54,420 bases of DNA from an uncultured Bacteroides sp. (GTDB lineage: Bacteria; Bacteroidota; Bacteroidia; Bacteroidales; Bacteroidaceae): positions 1 through 54,420 of the forward strand of contig CASDXG010000105.1 of the NCBI GenBank assembly GCA_949285025.1. Reading direction: 5' to 3'. The notes under the pieces were generated by a model. The model was given only the letters and a program-made list of their open reading frames with translations. It was not told the origin of the DNA and did no database searches. Positions within the stretch are counted from its first letter, which is position 1. Every line of letters starts with the position of its first letter. Position numbers and translations under genes: made by a program. Of the stretch, positions 45,514-54,420 are shown piece after piece.

Positions 45514-46523
45514 AGCTTTTTCCTTTTTTTGTTCGTAAGCGGCAAAGCCACTAATCCATATATGCCTAACAAAATTAATAAAAATGTTTGTATTCCATGC
45601 ACCACAAGCGCAAATATTCCGGCATCTTCTTTCGATATTCCATACATCATCATCATGGTAATAACCGCAAAATGCCAAGGTCCCGCCCCGTTAGGGGTAG
45701 GAACAATTACAGCAATACTTCCCACGACAAACAGTACCAATGCCGCCATCCACGTTAAATTTTCAGTAAAATCAAAACAGTAAAAGTTCACATAGAACTG
45801 TAAAAAATAACACGTCCATATACAAAGCGTATACATAATGTATAGGAATGGCCTATGCACATGACGCAAGGAAAGGAAACCTGTCAGGATGTTCTTCAAC
45901 AATCCTCTTACCCGAGCAAACATGGCAACATTTCTGACAGCCCAGACACCTCCAATCACAATGGCAGCCAGACAAGACAACGTGATATAAAAATTAGTCG
46001 ACGTAAACAATCTGCAGAAAAAGCCACTGTCGGTTCCCGTCTGACGAAAGAAATCTGAGAATATATTCATTTGCCATAATAAGGTGCAAACCGTTATCAT
46101 TCCCACGCAACCCATATCAATCAACCGCTCTGTCAGCACAGTTCCCAAAGATTTTGAAAACGACACATTATCATATTTCGACAATATGGCACAACGAGAC
46201 ACTTCCCCTATACGGGGAATAACCAGGTTTGCCGCATAAGAAACAAATACGGCATAAACACTATTGGAACGCTTCGGGAACTCACCCAGAGGATACAAAG
46301 CCAAAGTCCAGCGCCATCCACGGAAAAGCTCACCGCCAATTCCAAAAAACAACGAAAGAATCATCCATTTATAATCCATTCTTTCAAACAAAACATCGCA
46401 GGCTTTTTTAAAATCAAAACCATGATATGTCCACAGAAAAACAGCCAATCCCAACGCCAAAGGCAATGCTATCTGCAATGTCTTGTTTAAAATCTTTCTA
46501 ATTTCTAGTGCAGTTACTTTCAA
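45510..46523 (-). CDS. UPF0104/LPG-synthase-TM family membrane protein
   Basis: A 337-aa protein with about eight membrane helices, of the lysylphosphatidylglycerol-synthase-TM/UPF0104 family (flippase-like). Marks: YAANLVIPRIGEVSRCAIL near residue 95 and PTPNGAGPWHFAV near residue 285. Substrate unknown; relatives are thought to move lipids. The start codon is TTG at 46523, with no ATG near. A stop lies upstream in frame, so TTG (or ATT just before) must be used. It is translationally coupled to pepD. Confidence 0.78.
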   Translation of the reverse strand: MKVTALEIRKILNKTLQIALPLALGLAVFLWTYHGFDFKKACDVLFERMDYKWMILSLFFGIGGELFRGWRWTLALYPLGEFPKRSNSVYAVFVSYAANLVIPRIGEVSRCAILSKYDNVSFSKSLGTVLTERLIDMGCVGMITVCTLLWQMNIFSDFFRQTGTDSGFFCRLFTSTNFYITLSCLAAIVIGGVWAVRNVAMFARVRGLLKNILTGFLSLRHVHRPFLYIMYTLCIWTCYFLQFYVNFYCFDFTENLTWMAALVLFVVGSIAVIVPTPNGAGPWHFAVITMMMMYGISKEDAGIFALVVHGIQTFLLILLGIYGLVALPLTNKKRKKL

Positions 46524-46552
46524 AATCTGTCCGCTTATTAAATATTAATGCT

Positions 46553-46575
46553 TAACTTTGCATAATGCAAAGATA
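46553..46575. promoter_or_regulatory. Overlapping face-to-face promoters of rsmA and the flippase gene
   Basis: TAACTTTG (46553-46560, plus) and TATCTTTG (46568-46575, minus) are two TAnnTTTG boxes 7 bases apart. They sit in a near-perfect palindrome, CTTTGCATAATGCAAAG (46556-46572). Both transcripts would begin near 46563-46566, leaving little room for two polymerases at once. Confidence 0.55.
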
Positions 46576-46625
46576 GCATCTTACAAGAATTATTCTCTGT
46601 TTTTAACCCGAAAATGTACGCCGGA

Positions 46626-47423
46626 ATGAAATACGTCAAGCCCAAAAAGTTCTTAGGACAGCACTTCTTGAAAGATTTACAAATAGCAAGCGACATAGCC
46701 GACACGATTGACACATGTCCCCATCTGCCTGTTTTGGAAGTAGGTCCGGGCATGGGCGTACTCACACAATTCCTCCTTCGCAAAGAACGCGAGATAAAAG
46801 CGGTTGAAGTTGACACTGAATCCGTAGCTTATCTGACGGAACATTATCCGCAAATGGAAGGAAATATCATAGAACAGGATTTCCTGAAAATGGACCTGAC
46901 AGCACTTTTCAACGGAAAGCCGTTTGTACTTACCGGAAATTACCCATACAACATCTCCAGTCAAATCTTTTTCAAGATGTTAGAAAACAAAGAGTTAATT
47001 CCATGTTGTACCGGAATGATTCAAAAAGAAGTAGCTGAACGCATTGCCGCAAAACCGGGAAACAAAACATACGGCATATTAAGTGTCCTAATCCAAGCCT
47101 GGTATAATGTGGAATACCTGTTTACTGTCCATGAACATGTATTCAACCCTCCACCCAAAGTCAAAAGCGCAGTCATACGAATGACGCGCAATGAAACGAC
47201 AAATTTAGGCTGCAATGAAAGACTGTTCAGGCAAATCGTAAAAACAACATTCAACCAGCGCCGTAAAACATTGCGCAATTCCATCACACCGATCATCGAT
47301 AAAAGCCATCCTTTGTGTGCGGAACCGATATTCAACAAACGCCCGGAGCAGCTATCGGTTCATGATTTTATAGAACTGACAAACCGTATCGAAACAGCAT
47401 TACAGCAATCAACCCTTTCATAA
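46626..47423 (+). CDS. rsmA: 16S rRNA dimethyladenosine transferase
   Basis: Dimethylates A1518 and A1519 of 16S rRNA (KsgA). 265 aa from ATG 46626, giving the common start MKYVKPKKFLGQHFLKD. SAM motif VLEVGPGMGVLT, then VEVDTESV, the catalytic TGNYPYNISSQIFF (NxPY) and VKSAVIRM. An ATG 12 bases upstream is possible. mgtE follows after 14 bases. Confidence 0.95.
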   Translation: MKYVKPKKFLGQHFLKDLQIASDIADTIDTCPHLPVLEVGPGMGVLTQFLLRKEREIKAVEVDTESVAYLTEHYPQMEGNIIEQDFLKMDLTALFNGKPFVLTGNYPYNISSQIFFKMLENKELIPCCTGMIQKEVAERIAAKPGNKTYGILSVLIQAWYNVEYLFTVHEHVFNPPPKVKSAVIRMTRNETTNLGCNERLFRQIVKTTFNQRRKTLRNSITPIIDKSHPLCAEPIFNKRPEQLSVHDFIELTNRIETALQQSTLS

Positions 47424-47437
47424 TAATCCTGTAAAGT

Positions 47438-48778
47438 ATGGAAAACGAGGACTTAAAAAAGGTATCGGAATTAATAGAAGAAAAAAATTCCGACCAGCTC
47501 AAAGAAATTCTGAAGGATTTGCATCCGACAGACATTGCCGAACTTTGCGATGAACTCAACGCCGAGGATGCCCGTTTTGTCTATCTTCTGTTAGATAATG
47601 AAAAGGCCGCAGATGTACTGGTGGAAATGGATGAAGATGCACGAAAGCGCTTCCTTGATATTCTGCCTTCAGAGACAATCGCAAAACGCTTCGTCGACTA
47701 TATGGATTCCGATGACGCTGTTGACATTATCCGGGATATGGATGAAGACAAACAAGAAGAAGTCCTGTCACACATCGAAGACATAGAACAGGCCGGCGAC
47801 ATCGTTGACCTGCTTAAATACGATGAAGATACTGCCGGCGGCTTAATGGGTACGGAAATGGTCATCGTAAATGAGAACTGGAGTATGCCGGAATGTCTAA
47901 GAGAAATGCGACTTCAAGCTGAAGACATGGACGAAATCTATTACGTTTATGTCGTAGACGACGATGAAAGGCTGCAAGGTGTATTCCCATTAAAAAAGAT
48001 GATTACCAGCCCTTCCGTATCGAAAGTAAAACACGTAATGAAAAAAGATCCCATAGCCGTACACGTCGATACACCGATAGAAGACGTTGTTCAAGTAATT
48101 GAAAAGTACGACTTGGTCGCAATCCCCGTTATAGACAGTATCGGACGCCTCGTCGGACGAATCACAGTGGACGACGTCATGGACGAAGTCCGCGAACAAG
48201 CAGAGCGAGATTACCAATTGGCTTCCGGTTTGTCACAAGACGTAGAATCAGACGACAACGTATTCCGGCAAACGACAGCACGGCTACCATGGCTGCTTAT
48301 CGGGATTTTAGGAGGAATCGGAAATTCCATGATTTTAGGAAACTTCGACACAACCTTTGCCGCACACCCGGAAATGGCACTGTATATACCATTAATCGGA
48401 GGAACCGGAGGTAATGTCGGAACACAATCATCGGCATTGGTCGTACAAGGCTTAGCCAACAACTCACTAAACGTAGAAAATACATTTAAACAAGTACTGA
48501 AAGAATCGGTCGTAGCACTTATCAATGCCACAATCATCTCTATGCTTGTTTACATTTATAATTTCGTCCGTTTCGGAGCAAACGCTACAGTAAGCTATTC
48601 CGTATCTGCCAGTCTTTTTGCCGTAGTAATGTTTGCTTCCATCTTCGGGACCATTGTCCCTTTGACTCTCGAAAAGCTAAAAATTGATCCGGCAATCGCG
48701 ACGGGGCCGTTTATTTCCATCACGAACGACATTATCGGAATGCTTATGTACATGGGTATAACCGTATTCCTATCATAA
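47438..48778 (+). CDS. mgtE: Magnesium transporter MgtE
   Basis: Mg2+ channel gated by its cytosolic domains. 446 aa: N-terminal MgtE_N superhelix (about 1-125, with ELCDELNAEDARFV), two CBS domains (about 130-255), a connecting helix and five membrane segments with TGGNVGTQSSALVVQGLA. Usual length. No Mg-sensing riboswitch precedes it; it is expressed from the rsmA transcript. Confidence 0.94.
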   Translation: MENEDLKKVSELIEEKNSDQLKEILKDLHPTDIAELCDELNAEDARFVYLLLDNEKAADVLVEMDEDARKRFLDILPSETIAKRFVDYMDSDDAVDIIRDMDEDKQEEVLSHIEDIEQAGDIVDLLKYDEDTAGGLMGTEMVIVNENWSMPECLREMRLQAEDMDEIYYVYVVDDDERLQGVFPLKKMITSPSVSKVKHVMKKDPIAVHVDTPIEDVVQVIEKYDLVAIPVIDSIGRLVGRITVDDVMDEVREQAERDYQLASGLSQDVESDDNVFRQTTARLPWLLIGILGGIGNSMILGNFDTTFAAHPEMALYIPLIGGTGGNVGTQSSALVVQGLANNSLNVENTFKQVLKESVVALINATIISMLVYIYNFVRFGANATVSYSVSASLFAVVMFASIFGTIVPLTLEKLKIDPAIATGPFISITNDIIGMLMYMGITVFLS

Positions 48779-48795
48779 ATACCTTGAACTTCTGC

Positions 48796-48840
48796 ACAAA
48801 ACATGCCGACATTTAGCTGAAAATGTCAGCATGTTTTGTT
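48796..48840 (+). terminator. Terminator after mgtE
   Basis: ACAAAACATGCCGACATTT (48796-48814) pairs with AAATGTCAGCATGTTTTGT (about 48821-48839) with one mismatch. The T-rich end is modest. The remaining gap to 48993 contains AT-rich sequence and no clear TAnnTTTG box. Confidence 0.8.
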
Positions 48841-48993
48841 TGCCCCTCAAGCACGTTCCATCACACGAATCGCAAGATTTTTCCACTTCACGTAAAAAAA
48901 GTTCTAAGAATAGTATGAAAATTAAAAAATTTCCCCTTAATTTGTAATATTAAATATTGACAAATAACAGACAAATCTTTAAAATCTTATACG

Positions 48994-50796
48994 ATGGAAT
49001 TAGATGAAAAGCCTCGCACACAAGCTGATCCACAAGTAGAAAATCCTACAGAGGCATCAGAGTCTACCGTTGATACTCAAGAAAATGCATCTTCCGTATC
49101 AAAACAAACCAAAGAAACTATCATAGAACGGCTTCGGGAAATCGACAAGGATGCCTGCAATGCAAATAAACAAGAGCTCGATTCTCTGAAGCAAAACTTC
49201 TATAAATTACATAAATCCGAACAGGAAAATGCCCGGAAAGCATTCCTCAGCAAAGGAGGGGAAGCAGATAAATTCATTCCCGAGGACGATCCTTTAGAGA
49301 AGACGTTCAAAGAAGTCATGAACTCCATTAAAGAAAAAAGAAGTATCATGGCAGAAGAAATCGAGCAACAAAAAGAGAACAATCTGAAAAGGAAATTGGA
49401 CATCCTTGACAGAATGAAAGAACTGACCGAGACACAGGAAGACACAAATAAGATATACAGCGAGTTCAAACAGTTACAACAAGAATGGAACGAACTGAAA
49501 CTTGTGCCCGCTTCCAAAGTAAATGAGCTCTGGAAAAGCTATCAGTTGTATACGGAAAAGTTCTATGACATGGTCAAATTGAACAATGAGTTCCGTGAAT
49601 ATGACTTCAAAAAGAACTTAGAACAAAAAACACACCTCTGCGAAGCTGCAGAAAAACTGGCAGATGAACCCGACCCTGTGTCGGCTTTTTACCAGCTGCA
49701 GAAGTTGCATCAGGAGTTCAGAAGCATCGGGCCTGTAGCAAAAGATCTGCGTGAAAGCATTTGGGCGCGCTTTAAAGCTGCATCAACGGCCGTAAACCGC
49801 CGTCACCAACAACACTTTGAAGAATTAAAAGAAAAAGAACAACAGAATCTGGATCAGAAGACTGTCATCTGCGAAATCGTAGAATCAATGGAATATGACA
49901 CGTTCCGTACGTTCAATGATTGGGACACAAAAACAAAAGAAGTGCTTGCCTTACAAGCAAAATGGAAAACAATCGGATATGCCCCCCAAAAGCAAAACAT
50001 GAAAATATTCGAACGTTTCCGTACAGCATGCGATGAGTTTTTCAAACGCAAAGCAGCATTTTATAAAAGCATCAAGGAAAACATGAACGAAAATCTGGAG
50101 AAGAAAAAAGCCTTATGCGAAAAAGCTGAAGCATTGAAAGACAGCACTGAATGGAAAGAAACAGCCGAAATATTGACACAATTGCAGAAAGAATGGAAAA
50201 CAATAGGTCCCGTTGCAAAAAAATATTCCGAATCCATCTGGAAACGTTTCATTTCCGCATGCGATTATTTCTTTGAACAGAAAAATAACGCTACATCTTC
50301 CCAACATTCTGCAGAAAAAGAAAATCAAAGGAAAAAGGAAGAAATCATCAACAAGCTGGTTTCAATGGAAACAGAAGATACGAGCGAAAATGACAATTCC
50401 GAGCAGATTCATGCCCTTATTAAAGAATGGAACAGCATCGGTCACGTACCATTCAAAGAAAAAGACAGAATTTACAATGAATTTCATTCAGCGGTAGACA
50501 AATTATTCAACAAATTGAATTTGTCTGCTTCTGAGAATAAATTGAATAATTTCAAACTGAAAATCAGTAAAGGAAATAATTTACACCGCGACAGGGAACG
50601 TCTGGTTCGAACATATGAAAGCTTGAAAAATGATATTCAGACATATGAGAATAATTTAGGTTTTCTTAATCTTTCATCAAAATCCGGTAATAATCTGGTA
50701 GCAGAAATTAATAAGAAAATCGAAAAGCTGAAAAGCGATCTGGAACTTGTTCAACAGAAAATCAAAGCAATCGATGAGACATTAAACCAAGAATAA
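48994..50796 (+). CDS. DUF349 repeat protein
   Basis: A 600-aa soluble, highly charged coiled-coil protein made of DUF349 repeats: the WK-x-IGPVAK/RE type motif recurs (for example QLQQEWNEL, EFRSIGPVAKDL, KWKTIGYAP, EWKTIGPVAKKY, EWNSIGHVPFKEK), about five times between residues 130 and 500. The N-terminal 35 residues are acidic and low in complexity; the C-terminal 100 residues are a predicted long helix. Function unknown; Bacteroidota keep one such large protein. It lies 21 bases before the NUDIX gene, so they form an operon. Confidence 0.85.
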   Translation: MELDEKPRTQADPQVENPTEASESTVDTQENASSVSKQTKETIIERLREIDKDACNANKQELDSLKQNFYKLHKSEQENARKAFLSKGGEADKFIPEDDPLEKTFKEVMNSIKEKRSIMAEEIEQQKENNLKRKLDILDRMKELTETQEDTNKIYSEFKQLQQEWNELKLVPASKVNELWKSYQLYTEKFYDMVKLNNEFREYDFKKNLEQKTHLCEAAEKLADEPDPVSAFYQLQKLHQEFRSIGPVAKDLRESIWARFKAASTAVNRRHQQHFEELKEKEQQNLDQKTVICEIVESMEYDTFRTFNDWDTKTKEVLALQAKWKTIGYAPQKQNMKIFERFRTACDEFFKRKAAFYKSIKENMNENLEKKKALCEKAEALKDSTEWKETAEILTQLQKEWKTIGPVAKKYSESIWKRFISACDYFFEQKNNATSSQHSAEKENQRKKEEIINKLVSMETEDTSENDNSEQIHALIKEWNSIGHVPFKEKDRIYNEFHSAVDKLFNKLNLSASENKLNNFKLKISKGNNLHRDRERLVRTYESLKNDIQTYENNLGFLNLSSKSGNNLVAEINKKIEKLKSDLELVQQKIKAIDETLNQE

Positions 50797-50817
50797 GTAT
50801 CTCTTTCCAAGTCAAAT

Positions 50818-51315
50818 ATGAAAGATAACCCGGAAGAATTATTTCCGCTAGTCAATGAGCAGGGGAATATCATCGGAAGTGCAACAAGAAGTGAATGCCA
50901 TAACGGCAGTAAATTATTGCATCCTGTAGTACATTTACACATATTCAACGAAGAAGGTGAATTATATCTGCAGAAACGTCCGGCATGGAAAGACATTCAA
51001 CCGGACAAATGGGATACGGCAGTAGGCGGACATGTCGATTTAGGTGAGAGTATTGACATCGCTCTTCGCAGAGAAGCAAAAGAGGAATTGGGGATAACTG
51101 ATTTCATCCCTACAAGATTAGAACCGTACATCTTTGAATCGGCATGCGAAAAAGAATTTGTATTTCCTTTCAAGACTGTCTACAACGGCCAGATCAAGCC
51201 AAGTAAAGAACTTGACGGAGGTCGATTCTGGCGCAGAGAAGAAATACAAAACAATCTTGGGAAAAACATTTTTACTCCTAACTTCGAAAGCGAATTTAAA
51301 CGGCATAACTTTTAA
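50818..51315 (+). CDS. NUDIX hydrolase (YfcD/IPP-isomerase-like)
   Basis: A 165-aa NUDIX-fold hydrolase. The complete NUDIX box GGHVDLGESIDIALRREAKE with ELGI lies at 70-93. The N-terminus (LVNEQGNIIGSATRSECH) and HPVVHLHIFN resemble the YfcD/isopentenyl-diphosphate-isomerase-type branch, but the substrate cannot be told. Operon with the DUF349 gene. Confidence 0.88.
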   Translation: MKDNPEELFPLVNEQGNIIGSATRSECHNGSKLLHPVVHLHIFNEEGELYLQKRPAWKDIQPDKWDTAVGGHVDLGESIDIALRREAKEELGITDFIPTRLEPYIFESACEKEFVFPFKTVYNGQIKPSKELDGGRFWRREEIQNNLGKNIFTPNFESEFKRHNF

Positions 51316-51420
51316 GCAGACTATTTTGTGTTTATACTGATGACTTGATTTAAATCAGTAAATCGGATTCTTTTGACCAAACCTCACAGAGATGCAGATA
51401 AAGGAAATCTCTATTTTTCC

Positions 51421-51428
51421 TAAATTTG
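51421..51428 (+). promoter_or_regulatory. -7 box for the 29-residue ORF
   Basis: TAAATTTG fits TAnnTTTG; predicted start near 51434, 24 bases before ATG 51458. No good -33 box. Confidence 0.5.
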
Positions 51429-51457
51429 CAACGGATAACAAAAAGTTAAGGTAAAAG

Positions 51458-51547
51458 ATGATGAGAAAATTAACCATGATCCTTAAACAAGGATATGAAG
51501 AAATGAAAAAAAATCACATCTATGTACCTGGATATGGTGCTAGATAA
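51458..51547 (+). CDS. 29-residue small protein with its own promoter
   Basis: ATG 51458 to TAA 51545-51547 encodes 29 residues: MMRKLTMILKQGYEEM, then KKNHIYVPGYGAR. ATG 51461 is an alternative start. The N-terminal half could form an amphipathic helix; the tail VPGYGAR is unusual. It has a -7 box 30 bases upstream and a hairpin 23 bases downstream, so it is a complete small transcription unit. I do not recognise a family. Adequate codon quality and flanking signals make it more likely than chance, but it is not proved. Confidence 0.45.
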   Translation: MMRKLTMILKQGYEEMKKNHIYVPGYGAR

Positions 51548-51569
51548 TAACCGAATGATTCGTAGAATT

Positions 51570-51613
51570 AAAAAAAGAAGCAGGTCTGTATGAAAAAACA
51601 AGCCTGCTTCTTT
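51570..51613. terminator. Terminator between the small ORF and guaD
   Basis: AAAGAAGCAGG (51574-51584) and CCTGCTTCTTT (51603-51613) form an 11-bp stem. On minus it is followed by TTTTTTT (51570-51576), so it ends guaD; it may also act on the plus-strand small ORF. Confidence 0.8.
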
Positions 51614-51648
51614 CATAAAAGATGCTGTTACTGTAAAAAAAGGTCACA

Positions 51649-52116
51649 TCAATACTTCACTTTATCCGCCTTCTCTTCCCACATAAGAAACGCCTTTTCA
51701 GCTTTCTGAGCAAGCAAGACTTCCGATTTTAAACGCCGTTTCTCCGGAATTCTTCCCAATTCCTCGTAAATAAAGGCATCATCGAATCCAATGCGTGCCG
51801 CATCTTTTTTCCCGTTTCCATAATACATACGATCTAAATGTGCCCAATAAATTGCTCCCAAACACATAGGACAAGGCTCACACGAGGTATAGATTTCACA
51901 ACCGCTCAAATCAAATGTATTCAAACAACGGGCAGCAGCGCGAATTGCCTCTATTTCTGCATGCGCAGTCGGGTCATTATCCATCGTCACACGATTCGTC
52001 CCTTCCGCAATAATTTCACCATCTTTCGCTATCACGGCGCCAAAAGGACCTCCCCCGTTCCTCACATTCTCTTCCGACAATGCGATAGCTCTTCTCATCA
52101 ATTCCTCTTTCGTCAT
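51649..52116 (-). CDS. guaD: Guanine deaminase (cytidine-deaminase fold)
   Basis: Zinc deaminase that converts guanine to xanthine. From ATG 52116 it is 155 aa. Zinc and catalytic residues: HAE with His52 and Glu54, and PCPMC with Cys82 and Cys85. The C-terminal FDDAFIYEEL segment is the mark of GuaD rather than TadA, which acts on tRNA. A TTG start at 52125 would add three residues and is less likely. Single-gene unit. Confidence 0.85.
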   Translation of the reverse strand: MTKEELMRRAIALSEENVRNGGGPFGAVIAKDGEIIAEGTNRVTMDNDPTAHAEIEAIRAAARCLNTFDLSGCEIYTSCEPCPMCLGAIYWAHLDRMYYGNGKKDAARIGFDDAFIYEELGRIPEKRRLKSEVLLAQKAEKAFLMWEEKADKVKY

Positions 52117-52153
52117 AACAAACAAGCTTTAATGTTTACGTATTTCACAGAAC

Positions 52154-52161
52154 CAAAGATA
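52154..52161 (-). promoter_or_regulatory. guaD promoter -7 box
   Basis: On minus TATCTTTG fits TAnnTTTG, 38 bases before ATG 52116. Confidence 0.55.
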
Positions 52162-52162
52162 C

Positions 52163-52213
52163 GAAATAAAAAAGAAACCCCTTGCAAAACCTGAATTCAT
52201 CTTGCAAGGGGTT
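52163..52213 (-). terminator. groEL terminator
   Basis: On minus AACCCCTTGCAA (52202-52213) and TTGCAAGGGGTT (52176-52187) form a perfect 12-bp stem, followed by a T-rich run (52165-52175). It lies 22 bases after the groEL stop. Confidence 0.9.
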
Positions 52214-52235
52214 CTTTAATCTTTAAAAGGGTTTA

Positions 52236-53897
<1,662 letters not shown>

Positions 53898-53907
53898 TTA
53901 CTCCAAC

Positions 53908-54180
53908 TTATCCTAACACAGCCAGAACATCGCTCTGACGCATCATCAAATACTTCTTTCCTTCGTATTCGATTTCTGTACCTGAATACTTTCCATACAA
54001 TACTGTATCATTTTCTTTCAGGACCATTTCCTCGTCTTTAGTTCCTTTCCCTACGGCGATAACCGTACCTTGCAACGGTTTTTCTTTTGCTGTATCAGGA
54101 ATAATAATACCACCTACTGTTTTCTCTTCTGCAGGAGCCGGAAGAATCAAGACTCTATCTGCTAACGGTTTAATGTTCAT
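53908..54180 (-). CDS. groES: Co-chaperonin GroES (10 kDa)
   Basis: Lid of the GroEL chamber. 90 aa: [12 protein letters not shown], the mobile loop [18 protein letters not shown] and [12 protein letters not shown]. First gene of groES-groEL; no TAnnTTTG box was found upstream, so heat-shock control by another sigma factor or regulator is likely. Confidence 0.97.
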   Translation of the reverse strand: MNIKPLADRVLILPAPAEEKTVGGIIIPDTAKEKPLQGTVIAVGKGTKDEEMVLKENDTVLYGKYSGTEIEYEGKKYLMMRQSDVLAVLG

Positions 54181-54420
54181 AATCTTTATATTTTATATAT
54201 TCATTACTAAATTATGCCTTGCGTTCTACAAGACATTAAACAAACAACGAAAACCATGCCACAATGAAATTATGACAAACTGACATAAAAGAACTGACAT
54301 ACGAAAGAAAAGAACTGCCGCTTTTACAAAAAAGACGCTAATGTTTTATCACAAAGAATGCGGGCTTCCCGACAGGACATCGGGTTGTTTATAATTTTTA
54401 ACTCGCTTGTTTATAATTTT
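54181..54420 (-). promoter_or_regulatory. groES upstream region with direct repeats
   Basis: 240 bases without a recognised gene. ACTGACATA occurs at 54279-54287 and 54293-54301 (on minus TATGTCAGT twice, 14-base period), with a third TGTCA at 54273-54277 (minus). Near the end TTGTTTATAATTTT occurs at 54385-54398 and 54407-54420 (22-base period). No CIRCE element and no TAnnTTTG box on minus. Confidence 0.4.

Noticed and set aside
45514-45678. N-terminal extension of pepD
   Set aside because: Lies inside the flippase gene; PepD homologues start at the ATG at 45513.
54181-54420. CIRCE element for groESL
   Set aside because: The TTAGCACTC-N9-GAGTGCTAA pattern is absent.

Overview
The window is a chromosomal segment from a Bacteroidota bacterium, almost certainly order Bacteroidales. 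Evidence: an ExbB/ExbD cluster of Bacteroidales type, GldH next to a RicT/PSP1 protein, the rsfS-ftsH-cdsA and surE-lpxB blocks, parA-parB-DUF5683-mltD in a row, and promoters with the Bacteroidota -7 box TAnnTTTG in front of most transcription units instead of E. coli-type -10 boxes. Genus cannot be fixed from the sequence; a Barnesiellaceae-like gut anaerobe would fit but is a guess. Most of the window is conserved core genome; no insertion sequence, phage, integrase or CRISPR array was seen.

Layout. 1-5.5 kb (minus strand): energy-transduction cluster exbB-membrane protein-exbD-exbD behind tRNA-Ser, then tatD and a polyprenyl synthetase, then a separately terminated tonB. 5.6-8.3 kb (plus): cmk-ispH and pfkA. 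8.4-14.9 kb (minus): a large GH106-like glycosidase, an AspT/YidE-type transporter and a UPF1-like helicase. 15.0-16.9 kb (plus): a two-gene ABC-ATPase + DUF4435 (TOPRIM-like) operon that resembles the PARIS anti-phage pair. 17-19.1 kb (minus): metallophosphoesterase and a DUF2027/Smr protein. 19.2-23.7 kb (minus): a 2-aminoethylphosphonate (AEP) utilisation operon (DUF5690 transporter, phnX, phnW, OprP-like porin). 24-26.5 kb: a divergent HTH-like protein, queA and two identical tRNA-Gln genes. 26.7-30 kb: rsfS-ftsH-cdsA. 30-32 kb (minus): surE-lpxB. 32.1-36 kb: parA-parB-DUF5683-mltD. 36-44 kb: RelA/SpoT, a PLD-family enzyme, metF, holB, ricT, gldH. 44-46.5 kb (minus): pepD and a flippase-like membrane protein. 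46.6-51.5 kb: rsmA-mgtE, a DUF349 protein, a NUDIX hydrolase and a 29-residue small ORF. 51.6-54.2 kb (minus): guaD and groES-groEL.

Two otherwise well-preserved genes carry a single-site lesion: exbB has an in-frame TAA at codon 142, and the DUF5690 transporter has a one-base loss in a T run. They may be real mutations or sequence/assembly errors; raw-read inspection would decide. The best candidate for a little-studied system is the ATPase/DUF4435 pair. The second is the AEP operon with its intrinsic terminator before the porin and its divergently encoded possible regulator.
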